Assembly: GCA_937864035.1 (NCBI GenBank)
Contig: CALMIO010000013.1
Span: 1-39,729, forward strand
Reading direction: 5' to 3'
DNA length: 39,729 nt
Origin: an uncultured Pseudomonadota bacterium
GTDB taxonomy: Bacteria > Bdellovibrionota_C > UBA2361 > CALMIO01
Shown here: piece by piece, positions 8,399 through 16,787 of the stretch
Numbering within the stretch: the first letter of the stretch is position 1
Layout: each line of letters starts with the position of its first letter
Program-made: the position numbers and the translations under genes
The notes under the pieces: model-generated
Seen by the model: only the letters and a program-made list of their open reading frames with translations
Databases searched by the model: none
Told to the model about the DNA's origin: nothing

Positions 8399-9688
8399 TT
8401 AACAACCCACCAAAAGACAATCTTCCGGATTAGAAAGCATAAAACCGATCCTCGCTCCAACACCGTTTAGTTTTTCAGCAAAATTTTCATAGCCGCGGCG
8501 AAGATGTATAGGTTCGTAAAGTTCAGTTTCTCCCTCTGCCACCAAACCAGCAAGCACCAAAGCCGCCGCCGAACGAATATCGCCAGCCTCGACCTTGGCG
8601 CCGCTCAAACTTTTAACACCACTTATTTTAATAGCTCTTTGATCGACGATAATCTCAGCTCCCAAACGGCACAGCTCTGGAATATGACCAAAACGACTAT
8701 CATAAATAGTCTCCTCAAGAACACTTTCACCATCGGCAAGCGACAAAGCTGCCACTAACTGTGGTTGAAAATCGGTTGCTAATCCGGGAAAGTAATCTGT
8801 TTTAGCGGAAACAGCTCGCAAGTGGCGAGACTTTGATACAGTCAAACTATCTTGATTGATAGTCAAGGTAGCTCCCATTTGATCAAGCAACTCAGTAAAA
8901 CCGGAGAGAAAATATGGATTGATTCCCTCTACCTTAAGATTATCGCCGCAAAGAAGTCCAGCTAAAACATAAGTGCCAGCTTCTATTCTATCGCCTATGA
9001 CATCAACCGCGGCGCCTCCAAGCTCTGAAACACCATTTATTATAACCTCGGAAGTGCCAGCGCCCTCTATTCTTGCTCCCATTTGATTAAGCATGTCAGC
9101 TAAAGCAACAACCTCTGGTTCGCGCGCGGCTCCAATTATTCTTGTCTCGCCACGAATCAAAGAGGCCGCCATCATAACTTGATGAGTAGCGCCAACCGAT
9201 GGCAATCTGAACTCAATTCGCGCCGGACGCAATCCACCCAAAGCAGTGGCATAAACCACTCCGTGTTTGATTGTTATATCAGCTCCCATTTTAGCGAGCG
9301 CGTCTAAATGGATATCAACTCCTCTAGTGCCGATCAGATCTCCTCCCGGCATCGCAACTCGCGCCGAACTGCCGCGAGCTAAAAGCGGCGCCAAAACCCA
9401 AAAGGAAGCCCGCAAAGATTTGACCAACGAATAGCTTGCCTCATTAGCAATCAATCTCGGCACAGTAATATTCAGATCTGATATATCGTGATTATGCGTT
9501 GCTCCAAGCTGTTCCAGCAAGTAAAGTAGATTGTGAATATCTTCAAGGTTCGGAATATTTTTGTAAGAACATTTTTCGCCGGTTAAAAGAGAGGCTATCA
9601 AAAGAGGCAGAGCGGCATTTTTCGCTCCGCTAATCTTAATAGTCCCGGATAAAGTTCTACCACCAGCAATCGTTACAAAATCAGACAT
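8399..9688 (-). CDS. murA: UDP-N-acetylglucosamine 1-carboxyvinyltransferase, Asp-type active site
   Basis: MurA transfers enolpyruvate from PEP to UDP-GlcNAc, the first committed step of peptidoglycan synthesis. The 429-residue protein has GAKNAALP with Lys23-Asn24 and the DYFPGLATDFQPQ substrate loop. The flexible-loop residue that is Cys115 in E. coli (PGGC) is Asp117 here (PGGD; codon 9340-9338, GAT). The Cys-to-Asp change is natural in mycobacterial, chlamydial and some other MurA enzymes and blocks alkylation by fosfomycin while keeping activity. The following residues are IGTRG instead of the usual IGxRP. It is divergent from the flippase-like gene. Confidence 0.95.
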   Translation of the reverse strand: MSDFVTIAGGRTLSGTIKISGAKNAALPLLIASLLTGEKCSYKNIPNLEDIHNLLYLLEQLGATHNHDISDLNITVPRLIANEASYSLVKSLRASFWVLAPLLARGSSARVAMPGGDLIGTRGVDIHLDALAKMGADITIKHGVVYATALGGLRPARIEFRLPSVGATHQVMMAASLIRGETRIIGAAREPEVVALADMLNQMGARIEGAGTSEVIINGVSELGGAAVDVIGDRIEAGTYVLAGLLCGDNLKVEGINPYFLSGFTELLDQMGATLTINQDSLTVSKSRHLRAVSAKTDYFPGLATDFQPQLVAALSLADGESVLEETIYDSRFGHIPELCRLGAEIIVDQRAIKISGVKSLSGAKVEAGDIRSAAALVLAGLVAEGETELYEPIHLRRGYENFAEKLNGVGARIGFMLSNPEDCLLVGC

Positions 9689-9876
9689 TTTTAGTTAATT
9701 AAATAAAGAGGGCGCTATTACAACTTTTATTTAAAGAGGTAAAAATTATGCTTTTATTGTATTTTTCCCCTATTTTTAACCCGTAACCAAATAATAAGCA
9801 AAATATTAAGATAAAACTTTATCTCACAAGCCGTCAATTGGCAAACCATCTAATAGTTGATAACTTACCTGAACTG

Positions 9877-10893
9877 ATGAAAAAACAATTAACCCACATA
9901 ATAATGCCTTGGTCGATCACCCTTATCGCTCTCTGGATCGCTTTTCGAGGAATCGATTGGGTGGATTTATCTAATAACCTTAAAAACACTAACCCACGGT
10001 GGGTAATCGCGGCAATTATTCTGACTAGCTTCTCTTATATTCTCCGCTCTATTCGTTGGTTGTTTTTATTCCCAGAGGGAAAAGTGGCGTTTTTTGATTC
10101 GCTAAGAGTCCTTATCTTGGGCTTTTTCATGAACAATATCTTGCCAGCTAGAGCGGGCGAGCTCGTCAGAGCCCACGTTGGAGGGAAAATTATGGGTAAA
10201 CGCGGCACTACAGTGCTTGCCACTATAGCCAGCGAAAGGTTGGCAGATGGCTTGACAATAAGTTTTATGTTTCTCATCTTTTCGGCGGCGCTTCATGATT
10301 ACAGTTACTCAAAGGGACTCTTTTTGGTTTCCATGATTTTTGCTGGAATTTCAATGGCAACCATTATCGTCTTGTTTTTTAGACACAAACTTTTCGGAAG
10401 TATCGAGAAAAAAGCTTCTAAAACAACCAGACCAGCCACTCGTTACGCCCTAGAGCGAGTTAAAATATTTTTGGAAGGCCTAGAACCTTTAATCAATCCA
10501 GTTTCAATCATAATTATCGCTCTTTGGAGCGGAGCCATTTGGAGCGTCGAACTTGGGGTTTATTACTGCGTGACAAACGCTTTCGATCAAATGTTGTCTC
10601 TGCCAGAATGCGCCGTATTTTTAGTGGCGGTCAATTTTAGCTCCTTAATACCGGCGGCTCCGGGCGGACTTGGAACAATCGAAGCGATTTCAAGCCATAT
10701 TCTACAAGTTATGGGCATAACTCGAGAAACCGCCCTCTCAATGGTCATTACACAACATCTAATACAATATTTAGTTGTAGCCCTGCCCGGCTTACTAATT
10801 ATGTTAAAGCTTAGAAAACTCATTAGCCAAGCGCAGGCGGAAAACCAAATCGAACGGGAGGCGCCGCCGGTTAATTCGGCCGTAAACTCCTAA
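9877..10893 (+). CDS. flippase-like integral membrane protein (UPF0104 / LPG_synthase_TM)
   Basis: A polytopic inner-membrane protein of the UPF0104 family (the transmembrane domain of lysylphosphatidylglycerol synthase; AglD-like). Family hallmarks seen are RSIRWLFLF, NNILPARAGELVRA and the late PAAPGGLGTIEA loop. I start it at the ATG at 9877 (338 residues); a TTG 13 codons upstream is open. Members often sit beside dolichyl/polyprenyl-phosphate glycosyltransferases and are thought to help move lipid-linked sugars. The next gene, 43 bp downstream, is such a glycosyltransferase, which fits. Confidence 0.8.
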   Translation: MKKQLTHIIMPWSITLIALWIAFRGIDWVDLSNNLKNTNPRWVIAAIILTSFSYILRSIRWLFLFPEGKVAFFDSLRVLILGFFMNNILPARAGELVRAHVGGKIMGKRGTTVLATIASERLADGLTISFMFLIFSAALHDYSYSKGLFLVSMIFAGISMATIIVLFFRHKLFGSIEKKASKTTRPATRYALERVKIFLEGLEPLINPVSIIIIALWSGAIWSVELGVYYCVTNAFDQMLSLPECAVFLVAVNFSSLIPAAPGGLGTIEAISSHILQVMGITRETALSMVITQHLIQYLVVALPGLLIMLKLRKLISQAQAENQIEREAPPVNSAVNS

Positions 10894-10936
10894 ACAGGAA
10901 CGAATTAGTTTGCCTAATAGCAAGAAAAACTTACTT

Positions 10937-11674
10937 ATGGAAAATTCGGACAAATCATCAGAAAAAGCAATTGAAATATCGGTTATTGTTCCAGCATATA
11001 ATGAAGAAACTAGGCTTAAACCAACGATTTTAGAAATTGACCAATATTTATCAAGCAAGCAAGTAAACTATGAAATTATCATTGTTGATGATGGTAGCAC
11101 TGATGGCACAGCCGTCTTGATCAAGGAGCTTGCTAAAAACAATCCAAATATCAAACCGATTAGCAGTCAAAAAAACTATGGTAAAGGACACGCGGTTAGA
11201 AGTGGAATGTTAGCGGCGGCTGGAGAATATGTTATCTTCGCGGATGCTGACGGGGCAACTCCCTTCGCTGAAATTGAAAGGCTTTTAGCGGCAATGCGCC
11301 GCGGAGTGGCGTTAGCGATCGGCTCTCGCGCCCTGCCAAGCAGAGAAACTAAAGTTAAAACTTATTTTTATCGAAAATTAATGGGCAGAGTATTTAACGC
11401 GGTAGCGAATTTAATACTAATTCCGGGAATCGCTGACACACAGTGTGGTTTTAAAATGTTTACTCGAAACGCCGCACAAGAGATCTTTTCTCGAGCAACT
11501 ATCAACAGATACGCTTTCGATCTCGAGATTCTTTTTTTGGCGCGAAAATTAAATTTTCCAATCGCTGAAGTTCCAATTAACTGGATCAATAAACCCGGCT
11601 CAAAAATAAACCTCTTAACTGACTCCGCTAAAATGTTATTTGAATTGATTAAGATCCGCTTGCGCCATTTATAA
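10937..11674 (+). CDS. family 2 glycosyltransferase, dolichyl/polyprenyl-phosphate sugar synthase (ALG5-like)
   Basis: A 245-residue cytoplasmic GT-A enzyme starting at the ATG at 10937. The N-terminal nucleotide-sugar site reads VIVPAYNEE, then VDDGSTDGT; the catalytic DxD is FADADGATP; DTQCGFKMF is typical of ALG5/DPM1-type enzymes that load one hexose onto a polyprenyl phosphate. No C-terminal membrane domain is present. With the flippase-like gene just upstream it probably makes and exports a lipid-linked sugar used by GT-C transferases such as the one at 19.0-21.0 kb. Confidence 0.85.
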   Translation: MENSDKSSEKAIEISVIVPAYNEETRLKPTILEIDQYLSSKQVNYEIIIVDDGSTDGTAVLIKELAKNNPNIKPISSQKNYGKGHAVRSGMLAAAGEYVIFADADGATPFAEIERLLAAMRRGVALAIGSRALPSRETKVKTYFYRKLMGRVFNAVANLILIPGIADTQCGFKMFTRNAAQEIFSRATINRYAFDLEILFLARKLNFPIAEVPINWINKPGSKINLLTDSAKMLFELIKIRLRHL

Positions 11675-11703
11675 CTGAATTTCAATTTTTCTCTTATTTG
11701 ACC

Positions 11704-11733
11704 CTTGAAAAACAACCTAACAATGCGCATCTA
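11704..11733 (+). promoter_or_regulatory. candidate sigma-32-type heat-shock promoter for hsp20
   Basis: CTTGAAA at 11704-11710 is a perfect heat-shock-sigma -35, and CGCATCTA at 11726-11733 fits the -10 pattern CCCATNTA after a 15-nt spacer. The promoter ends about 60 nt before the hsp20 ATG. The match is by consensus only. Confidence 0.5.
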
Positions 11734-11780
11734 TAGATTGCGGTTGGTAATTTAAAAGAGTTTATTAATTGTTTAAATTT

Positions 11781-11786
11781 TGGAGG
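11781..11786 (+). promoter_or_regulatory. strong ribosome binding site that sets the hsp20 start
   Basis: TGGAGG lies 6 nt before the ATG at 11793. It decides that start over an in-frame TTG at 11769. Such a clear Shine-Dalgarno is uncommon in this window. Confidence 0.75.
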
Positions 11787-11792
11787 TTTTTT

Positions 11793-12224
11793 ATGAACTA
11801 CATACCATCAATTTTCAGTAAATCTAGGGACCCATGGTTTCGTGATTTAGAAAAAATATGGCCTAGCTTTTGGGGCGATAAGTTTTTTGAAAATTCTGGA
11901 ACTCACGGTTTTCCGATCGATGTTGAAGAGCAGGATGATAAATATGTTATTCACGCTGATTTGCCGGGCGTGAAAAAAGAGGATGTAAATATCACTCTTG
12001 ATGGCAATCAGTTGCTGGTTCAAGTATCACAAACTGAAAAAAGCGAGAAAAAAGATAAAAACTTTCTTGTTTGTGAAAGATGCTGCCGATCGATGTCGCG
12101 CGCGCTCGCTCTAGCAGACATCAATGAAGAATCAGAGGTTTCTGCGGAGCTAAATAATGGGGTTTTGACAATTAACGTTCAAAAACAACCAGAGAAAAAA
12201 ACAAAAAAGATTGTTGTTAAGTAA
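11793..12224 (+). CDS. small heat shock protein, Hsp20/alpha-crystallin family
   Basis: A 143-residue ATP-independent holdase chaperone. The alpha-crystallin domain runs from about residue 40 (FPIDVEEQDDKYVIHADLPGV) to the family signature ELNNGVLTINVQK, followed by a short tail with a terminal IVV that can serve as the I-x-I oligomerisation motif. The N-terminal arm is aromatic-rich (PWFRDLEKIWPSFW). Two adjacent Cys residues (CERCCRS) lie in the domain. The heat-shock-type promoter and strong ribosome binding site upstream fit induction on stress. Confidence 0.95.
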   Translation: MNYIPSIFSKSRDPWFRDLEKIWPSFWGDKFFENSGTHGFPIDVEEQDDKYVIHADLPGVKKEDVNITLDGNQLLVQVSQTEKSEKKDKNFLVCERCCRSMSRALALADINEESEVSAELNNGVLTINVQKQPEKKTKKIVVK

Positions 12225-12267
12225 TAACAGCTTAGCAAAAGCTAACAAATAGAAAAGAAAGGGATGT

Positions 12268-12295
12268 TTTTAAGGATTATAATTTAACCTTAAAA
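12268..12295. terminator. probable bidirectional terminator between convergent genes
   Basis: TTTTAAGG (12268-12275) and CCTTAAAA (12288-12295) form a perfect 8-bp inverted repeat with a 12-nt AT-rich loop, in the 80-bp gap between hsp20 and the acyltransferase gene. The arms carry U/A tails on either strand. The stem is AT-rich, so strength is doubtful. Confidence 0.4.
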
Positions 12296-12304
12296 GCTTC
12301 CCTA

Positions 12305-13066
12305 CTACGCTTTCTCAGAAATTTTTCTGATAACTTTAGCTGGTGTTCCAGCGGCTAAACAGCCAGCCGGAATATTATCTTTAACTAGCGAATGAGCTCC
12401 AATAATCGATCCTTCGCCAATAGTGACTCCATCTAAAATTGTTGCGTGCGCCCCTATCCAAGAGCGTGCTCCGATCTTTACCCCACCCTTTAATTCCATC
12501 GGACGGGCAATCAAAGGAGTCTCACTATCACCTCCTAACTGATGATTCCCCGGTCCAATATAACAGTAAGCGGCAACCAGCACACTTTCGGCTATTTCAA
12601 TTTTCGTATTGGTGGCAATTCGGCAATATGAACCGATGTTGACCCCGCTACCTAATTTAATACTTCCTCCTTTGGCGGCAATGGTCGAAAACCTGCCTAT
12701 ACTTGCAAAATCTCCTATCTCAATAAAAGCGCCTTCACCACGAGCATCAAGCGCAACAAAATCGTCGAGTAAAATTTTCGCACCTAAAGAGATCTTCTTA
12801 GAATTTCTTAAAACCAAAGATCTGCCAAAAGCGATTCCAGATTTGGCTTTCGCAAAAAGCGATGGATAAAACAATGCTCGTGCCCCAAAACCAAGAGCTC
12901 CATAAAGATTTCCAAATAAAAAAGTTTTCAATTCGTAACTTAAAAAATGAAGGAAGCCAGCTTCGGCGCCAACAGCAATCTCTTTATAAAGAGTGAGCGG
13001 ACTGCGACGTTCAACCGTTAGCTGTTTTTGTTGTGGGGTAAGCGCTGGTGTTTGCTTCTCTGACAT
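12305..13066 (-). CDS. acyltransferase with left-handed beta-helix (hexapeptide repeats)
   Basis: A 253-residue protein. From about residue 90 to the C-terminus it is built of hexapeptide repeats ([LIV]-G-x4), for example IEIGDFASIGRFSTIAA and IGARSWIGAHATILDG. It ends with the typical cap GCLAAGTPAKVIRKI of the WcaF/NodL/LacA-like O-acetyltransferases. These use acetyl-CoA to acylate sugars as trimers. The His needed for catalysis may be in GPGNHQL. The N-terminal 85 residues are a helical region. A role in modifying surface polysaccharide is inferred from the glycosyltransferases nearby. Confidence 0.85.
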   Translation of the reverse strand: MSEKQTPALTPQQKQLTVERRSPLTLYKEIAVGAEAGFLHFLSYELKTFLFGNLYGALGFGARALFYPSLFAKAKSGIAFGRSLVLRNSKKISLGAKILLDDFVALDARGEGAFIEIGDFASIGRFSTIAAKGGSIKLGSGVNIGSYCRIATNTKIEIAESVLVAAYCYIGPGNHQLGGDSETPLIARPMELKGGVKIGARSWIGAHATILDGVTIGEGSIIGAHSLVKDNIPAGCLAAGTPAKVIRKISEKA

Positions 13067-13124
13067 AGAAGCAAAAATACACCATCAGGTTGATTTTTTG
13101 CAAACTATCGAAATTTTTACGATC

Positions 13125-14285
13125 TTAGTTTTCTACCGATTTATCGGTATCTAAAACAACTTTTTGCCCTTTAATGTTACGATCAAGAGCTTGCGCTGAA
13201 GCTGATTGTTTTAATTTAATGGCCAATCGGAGATTATTAACGCTATCGGCGTTAACCAAAGCCTCGTCAAGAGAGATCTTGCCTGCAATATATAAATCAA
13301 AAAGCGCTTGATCAAAAGTTTGCATTCCAATATTTTTACTTTGCTCCATAGCTTCTTTAAGATCAGAAATGCGCGCTTTCAAAATAAGATCCTTAACGCG
13401 CGGGCTATCAAGCAAGATTTCAATCGCCGCAATTCGCGAGCCATCAACTGATTTTAAAAGTCGCTGGCTGATAACCGCCCGCAAATTAAGACTGAGTTGC
13501 ATATAAATTTGAGGATGGCGGCTGACCGGAAAAAAATTCATTATTCGTTCCATCGCTTGATTGGCGTTATTGCTGTGCAAAGTTGCAAGGCACAAATGTC
13601 CGGTTTCAGAGAAAGTCAGAGCCGCCTCCATCGTTTCAATGTCCCTAATTTCCCCGATAAACACAACATCGGGGGCCTGACGCAAAGCGTTCTTAATAGC
13701 AACCTCGTAATTCTCAGTATCTAAACCAACTTCCCGTTGTGATATAATCGAGCGTTTATGCTCGTGGACAAATTCAATCGGATCTTCAATGCTAACTATA
13801 TGCCCTGGACTGTTAGCGTTTCGATGATCAATCAACGCCGCCAAAGTGGTCGATTTGCCTGAACCAGTGGCGCCAACAACCAGAACTAAACCTCGCTTGG
13901 TCATTGCTATACTTTTTAAAATCTCAGGCAAGTTGAGTTCCTCAATTGTTAATATCTTTGATTTGATTGATCTGATAACCATCCCGATCGCGCCGCGCTG
14001 ACGATAAACATTGACACGAAATCTGCCAAGCGTGCTGTAGTGAATCCCAAAATTAAGCTCGTTAGTCGCGTAAAACATCTTTTGTTGATTATCGTTCATC
14101 ACACTGCGAGCTAAATTTTCCGTGTCAAGTTCCGAAAAAATATGAGATCCAGCTTGACGAACAACTCCATCAACTCGATACATCGGAGCGCTACCAACAG
14201 TAATATAAAGATCGGAAGCCGAATGCTGAACCATTACTGCTAAAAGTTTTGTTATATCCAATGCTGGGTTACTACTACTATTCAT
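13125..14285 (-). CDS. pilU: type IV pilus retraction ATPase PilU
   Basis: A 386-residue secretion-type ATPase that assists PilT in pilus depolymerisation. It has Walker A GATGSGKS (138-145), the Asp box IEDPIEF, Walker B VFIGEIRD and the His box LATLHSN. The C-terminal block with GMQTFDQALFDLY and ADSVNNLRLAIKL is the usual sign of PilU rather than PilT. The start is the ATG at 14285, 7 nt after GGAG; a TTG directly before it is unlikely. It lies 33 bp downstream of pilT in the same operon. Confidence 0.92.
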   Translation of the reverse strand: MNSSSNPALDITKLLAVMVQHSASDLYITVGSAPMYRVDGVVRQAGSHIFSELDTENLARSVMNDNQQKMFYATNELNFGIHYSTLGRFRVNVYRQRGAIGMVIRSIKSKILTIEELNLPEILKSIAMTKRGLVLVVGATGSGKSTTLAALIDHRNANSPGHIVSIEDPIEFVHEHKRSIISQREVGLDTENYEVAIKNALRQAPDVVFIGEIRDIETMEAALTFSETGHLCLATLHSNNANQAMERIMNFFPVSRHPQIYMQLSLNLRAVISQRLLKSVDGSRIAAIEILLDSPRVKDLILKARISDLKEAMEQSKNIGMQTFDQALFDLYIAGKISLDEALVNADSVNNLRLAIKLKQSASAQALDRNIKGQKVVLDTDKSVEN

Positions 14286-14318
14286 CAAAGAGCTCCATCA
14301 AAATTGGAAAAAGATCAA

Positions 14319-15368
14319 TTACCCTTCCATTTCACTAAACAATTCAGGATTGCCGCTTTTTTCAATCGCAGTATCTTTAGTAATTAAATTTTGAGCGACT
14401 AATCTTTTTAAATTATCTTCTAGTAATTGCATTCCTGCCGCCGCCTGAGTTTGCATAATAGAAGGAATTTGGTGAATTTTCCCCTCGCGAATCAAATTGC
14501 GGACGGCTGTCGTTCCAATCAATATCTCAAGAGCCGCCACTCGCCCACCACCAACCTTTTTGCAAAGCGTTTGCGTAATGACCGCTTGAATAGATTCGGC
14601 AAACATCGCTCTAACTTGTGCCTGTTGGCTCGGAGGAAAAACGTCAATAATACGATCAACTGTTTTCGGCGCGCTCGAGGTATGGAGCGTGCCAAAAACC
14701 AAGTGGCCAGTTTCGGCAGCCGTCAACGCCAACTGAATAGTTTCAAGATCTCGCATCTCACCTACCAGAATAATATCTGGATCTTCACGTAAAGCCGCTT
14801 TTAAAGCATTTGCGAAACTTTTGGTGTGCGGACCAACTTCGCGTTGATTAACAAGGCATTTTTTACTTTTATGCACAAACTCGATCGGATCTTCAACAGT
14901 TAAAATATGCCCCTCTAACTCTTCATTGATTAAATCGATCATCGCCGCCAAGGTGGTTGATTTACCGGAACCAGTTGGTCCCGTAACCAACACCAACCCT
15001 TTCTCTTTGCGAGATATATCAGCCAAAATATCAGGCATGTGCAGATCGCCAAGCGATAAAATTTTTGTGGGAATTTTTCTGAAAACAGCTCCCATGCCAC
15101 GTTGATTGCGAAAGACGTTGACACGAAAACGAGCTATCTCGCCAAGCGGCATAGAGAAGTCTAGATCGCTATACTCTTCAAAGTGTTTTCGCTGAGAATC
15201 ATTCATTATGTCGTAAAGCATAGAATGAGCTTGCTCAGCCGTTAGCGGCGGCACTTTGATTTTCTTCATATCGCCTGAAGTACGAATCATAGGTGGCTCC
15301 CCAGCACTGATATGCAAGTCAGAGGCGTCTTGTTGGTAGGCAAAGGTTAAAAGTTGAGCAATATCCAT
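14319..15368 (-). CDS. pilT: type IV pilus retraction ATPase PilT
   Basis: A 349-residue hexameric motor that powers pilus retraction in twitching motility and DNA uptake. It has Walker A GPTGSGKS (130-137), Asp box EDPIEF (159-164), Walker B LVGEMRD (201-207) and His box GTLHT (226-230). The PilT AIRNLIRE motif appears as AVRNLIREGKIHQ. From the opening MDIAQLL to the ends of these motifs it is very like gammaproteobacterial PilT. It is the first gene of a pilT-pilU operon; the pilus fibre genes are not in the window. Confidence 0.96.
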   Translation of the reverse strand: MDIAQLLTFAYQQDASDLHISAGEPPMIRTSGDMKKIKVPPLTAEQAHSMLYDIMNDSQRKHFEEYSDLDFSMPLGEIARFRVNVFRNQRGMGAVFRKIPTKILSLGDLHMPDILADISRKEKGLVLVTGPTGSGKSTTLAAMIDLINEELEGHILTVEDPIEFVHKSKKCLVNQREVGPHTKSFANALKAALREDPDIILVGEMRDLETIQLALTAAETGHLVFGTLHTSSAPKTVDRIIDVFPPSQQAQVRAMFAESIQAVITQTLCKKVGGGRVAALEILIGTTAVRNLIREGKIHQIPSIMQTQAAAGMQLLEDNLKRLVAQNLITKDTAIEKSGNPELFSEMEG

Positions 15369-15564
15369 CTGTTAAACACGAAAAAGACCGTATAAACCAA
15401 AATAACTTACAATAAGATTTTACTAGGCAATTCCTTTAGATGATCAATCGGACAAATTGGTATTTAGTTTAAGCCGAATTTTTAAGATGAAGCGAAAAAC
15501 TGTGCTGTGATGATTTATATGGTGTTAAGCGAAATTTCGAATTTTAATCGACAACTTAGGCAAA

Positions 15565-16773
15565 ATGTTTATTATGAATAAACCATCTAAAATATTAACC
15601 TCCTGCGGCTCGTTAATGGCTATTTTATGCTCAAGTATCGCAAATATTCAGGCTGTCACTGCCGAGCCAATCATTGCCCTTAACCGAAACGAAAACACCC
15701 TAACGATGTTTGATTCAAATGCACCGGCAACTTCAATGGGTTCTCTCCCGATATCAGGATTGCAACAGGCTGAAATCATAATGGCGATTGATTTTAGACC
15801 TTCAAATAACAAACTGTACGGACTTGGAAGCTCGAGTCGAATTTATCAGATTGATTTAACAAACGGCTTGGCAAGTCCGATCGGCGCCTCAGCTTTTAAT
15901 CCTCCCCTTTCAGGCGGGCACTTTGGATTTGATTTTGATCCAACAACTGATCGCGTTCGTATCATAAGCGATACTGGTAAAAATTTTACGGTTAGCGCTG
16001 ATACGGGTAGTGTCATAACCATTGAAAATGATCTCTCTTTTTATGGAGGAGATCAAAACACTCCAAAACCAAACATAGTTGCCATCGCCCACACAAATAA
16101 TTTTTTAGGGGCAATCTCTTCTGTAGTTTACGCCCTTGATTCAAGATTTAATATCTTAGGCACTATCGGCTCTAAAAACGGTTCAATTGCTCCAAGCTCA
16201 GGGTTGGTATTTAATGAGGGAGCTTTGGGAGTTGATTTTACAGAAATTGCGGGTTTCGATATATCGCCAACTAGCGGCGAAGCTTATGCGGTTCTGACTA
16301 AAAACGGTTTTACTTACTCGGAATTTTACAGAATCAACTTTAGTACCGGCTCTTTACAAAAAATCGGCGTATTACCCGGTGACATGCAAGCAAGAAGCAT
16401 CGCTATTCCTTACGCCACCATGTCAGCGCCTAGTTTAAGTCTTGAAAAAACAAGTTACACTACCACTAAAAACTCAATCACAATCCGTGGAACAGCTAGC
16501 GATAATTTCGGCTTGTCGGCGGTTGTTTACCGTTACATTAACAAACGAAAAGTTAAAAGCAAATCCGGCAAAAGAAAATCAAAGGTTTTTACAAGCGACT
16601 GGATGCCAACGCAAGGAACAAACATTTGGGAAGCCTATGTTGGAGGACTACCACTGGGCACCACTCGTATAGAAATTCAAGTTTACAATCTTACCGGCCA
16701 AAGCGTGAGCGCGGAGGTTGCCGTTAAGCGCAAAGCGCCCAAAAAGAGATCAAAAACTAAGAGAAAAAAATAA
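15565..16773 (+). CDS. secreted DUF4394-type protein with basic C-terminal tail
   Basis: A 402-residue exported protein. An N-terminal signal peptide (hydrophobic about residues 10-30, cleavage likely after AVTA near 33) is followed by a repetitive beta-rich region of the DUF4394 type, with blocks such as AIDFRPSNNKLYGLG and GFDFDPTTDRVRIIS that look like propeller blades. From about residue 290 comes an Ig-like segment and then a tail of Lys/Arg (KRKAPKKRSKTKRKK). The function of DUF4394 is unknown. A cell-surface or extracellular role is inferred. ATG at 15574 is an alternative start. Confidence 0.75.
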   Translation: MFIMNKPSKILTSCGSLMAILCSSIANIQAVTAEPIIALNRNENTLTMFDSNAPATSMGSLPISGLQQAEIIMAIDFRPSNNKLYGLGSSSRIYQIDLTNGLASPIGASAFNPPLSGGHFGFDFDPTTDRVRIISDTGKNFTVSADTGSVITIENDLSFYGGDQNTPKPNIVAIAHTNNFLGAISSVVYALDSRFNILGTIGSKNGSIAPSSGLVFNEGALGVDFTEIAGFDISPTSGEAYAVLTKNGFTYSEFYRINFSTGSLQKIGVLPGDMQARSIAIPYATMSAPSLSLEKTSYTTTKNSITIRGTASDNFGLSAVVYRYINKRKVKSKSGKRKSKVFTSDWMPTQGTNIWEAYVGGLPLGTTRIEIQVYNLTGQSVSAEVAVKRKAPKKRSKTKRKK

Positions 16774-16787
16774 ATTTAAATAGCTCG

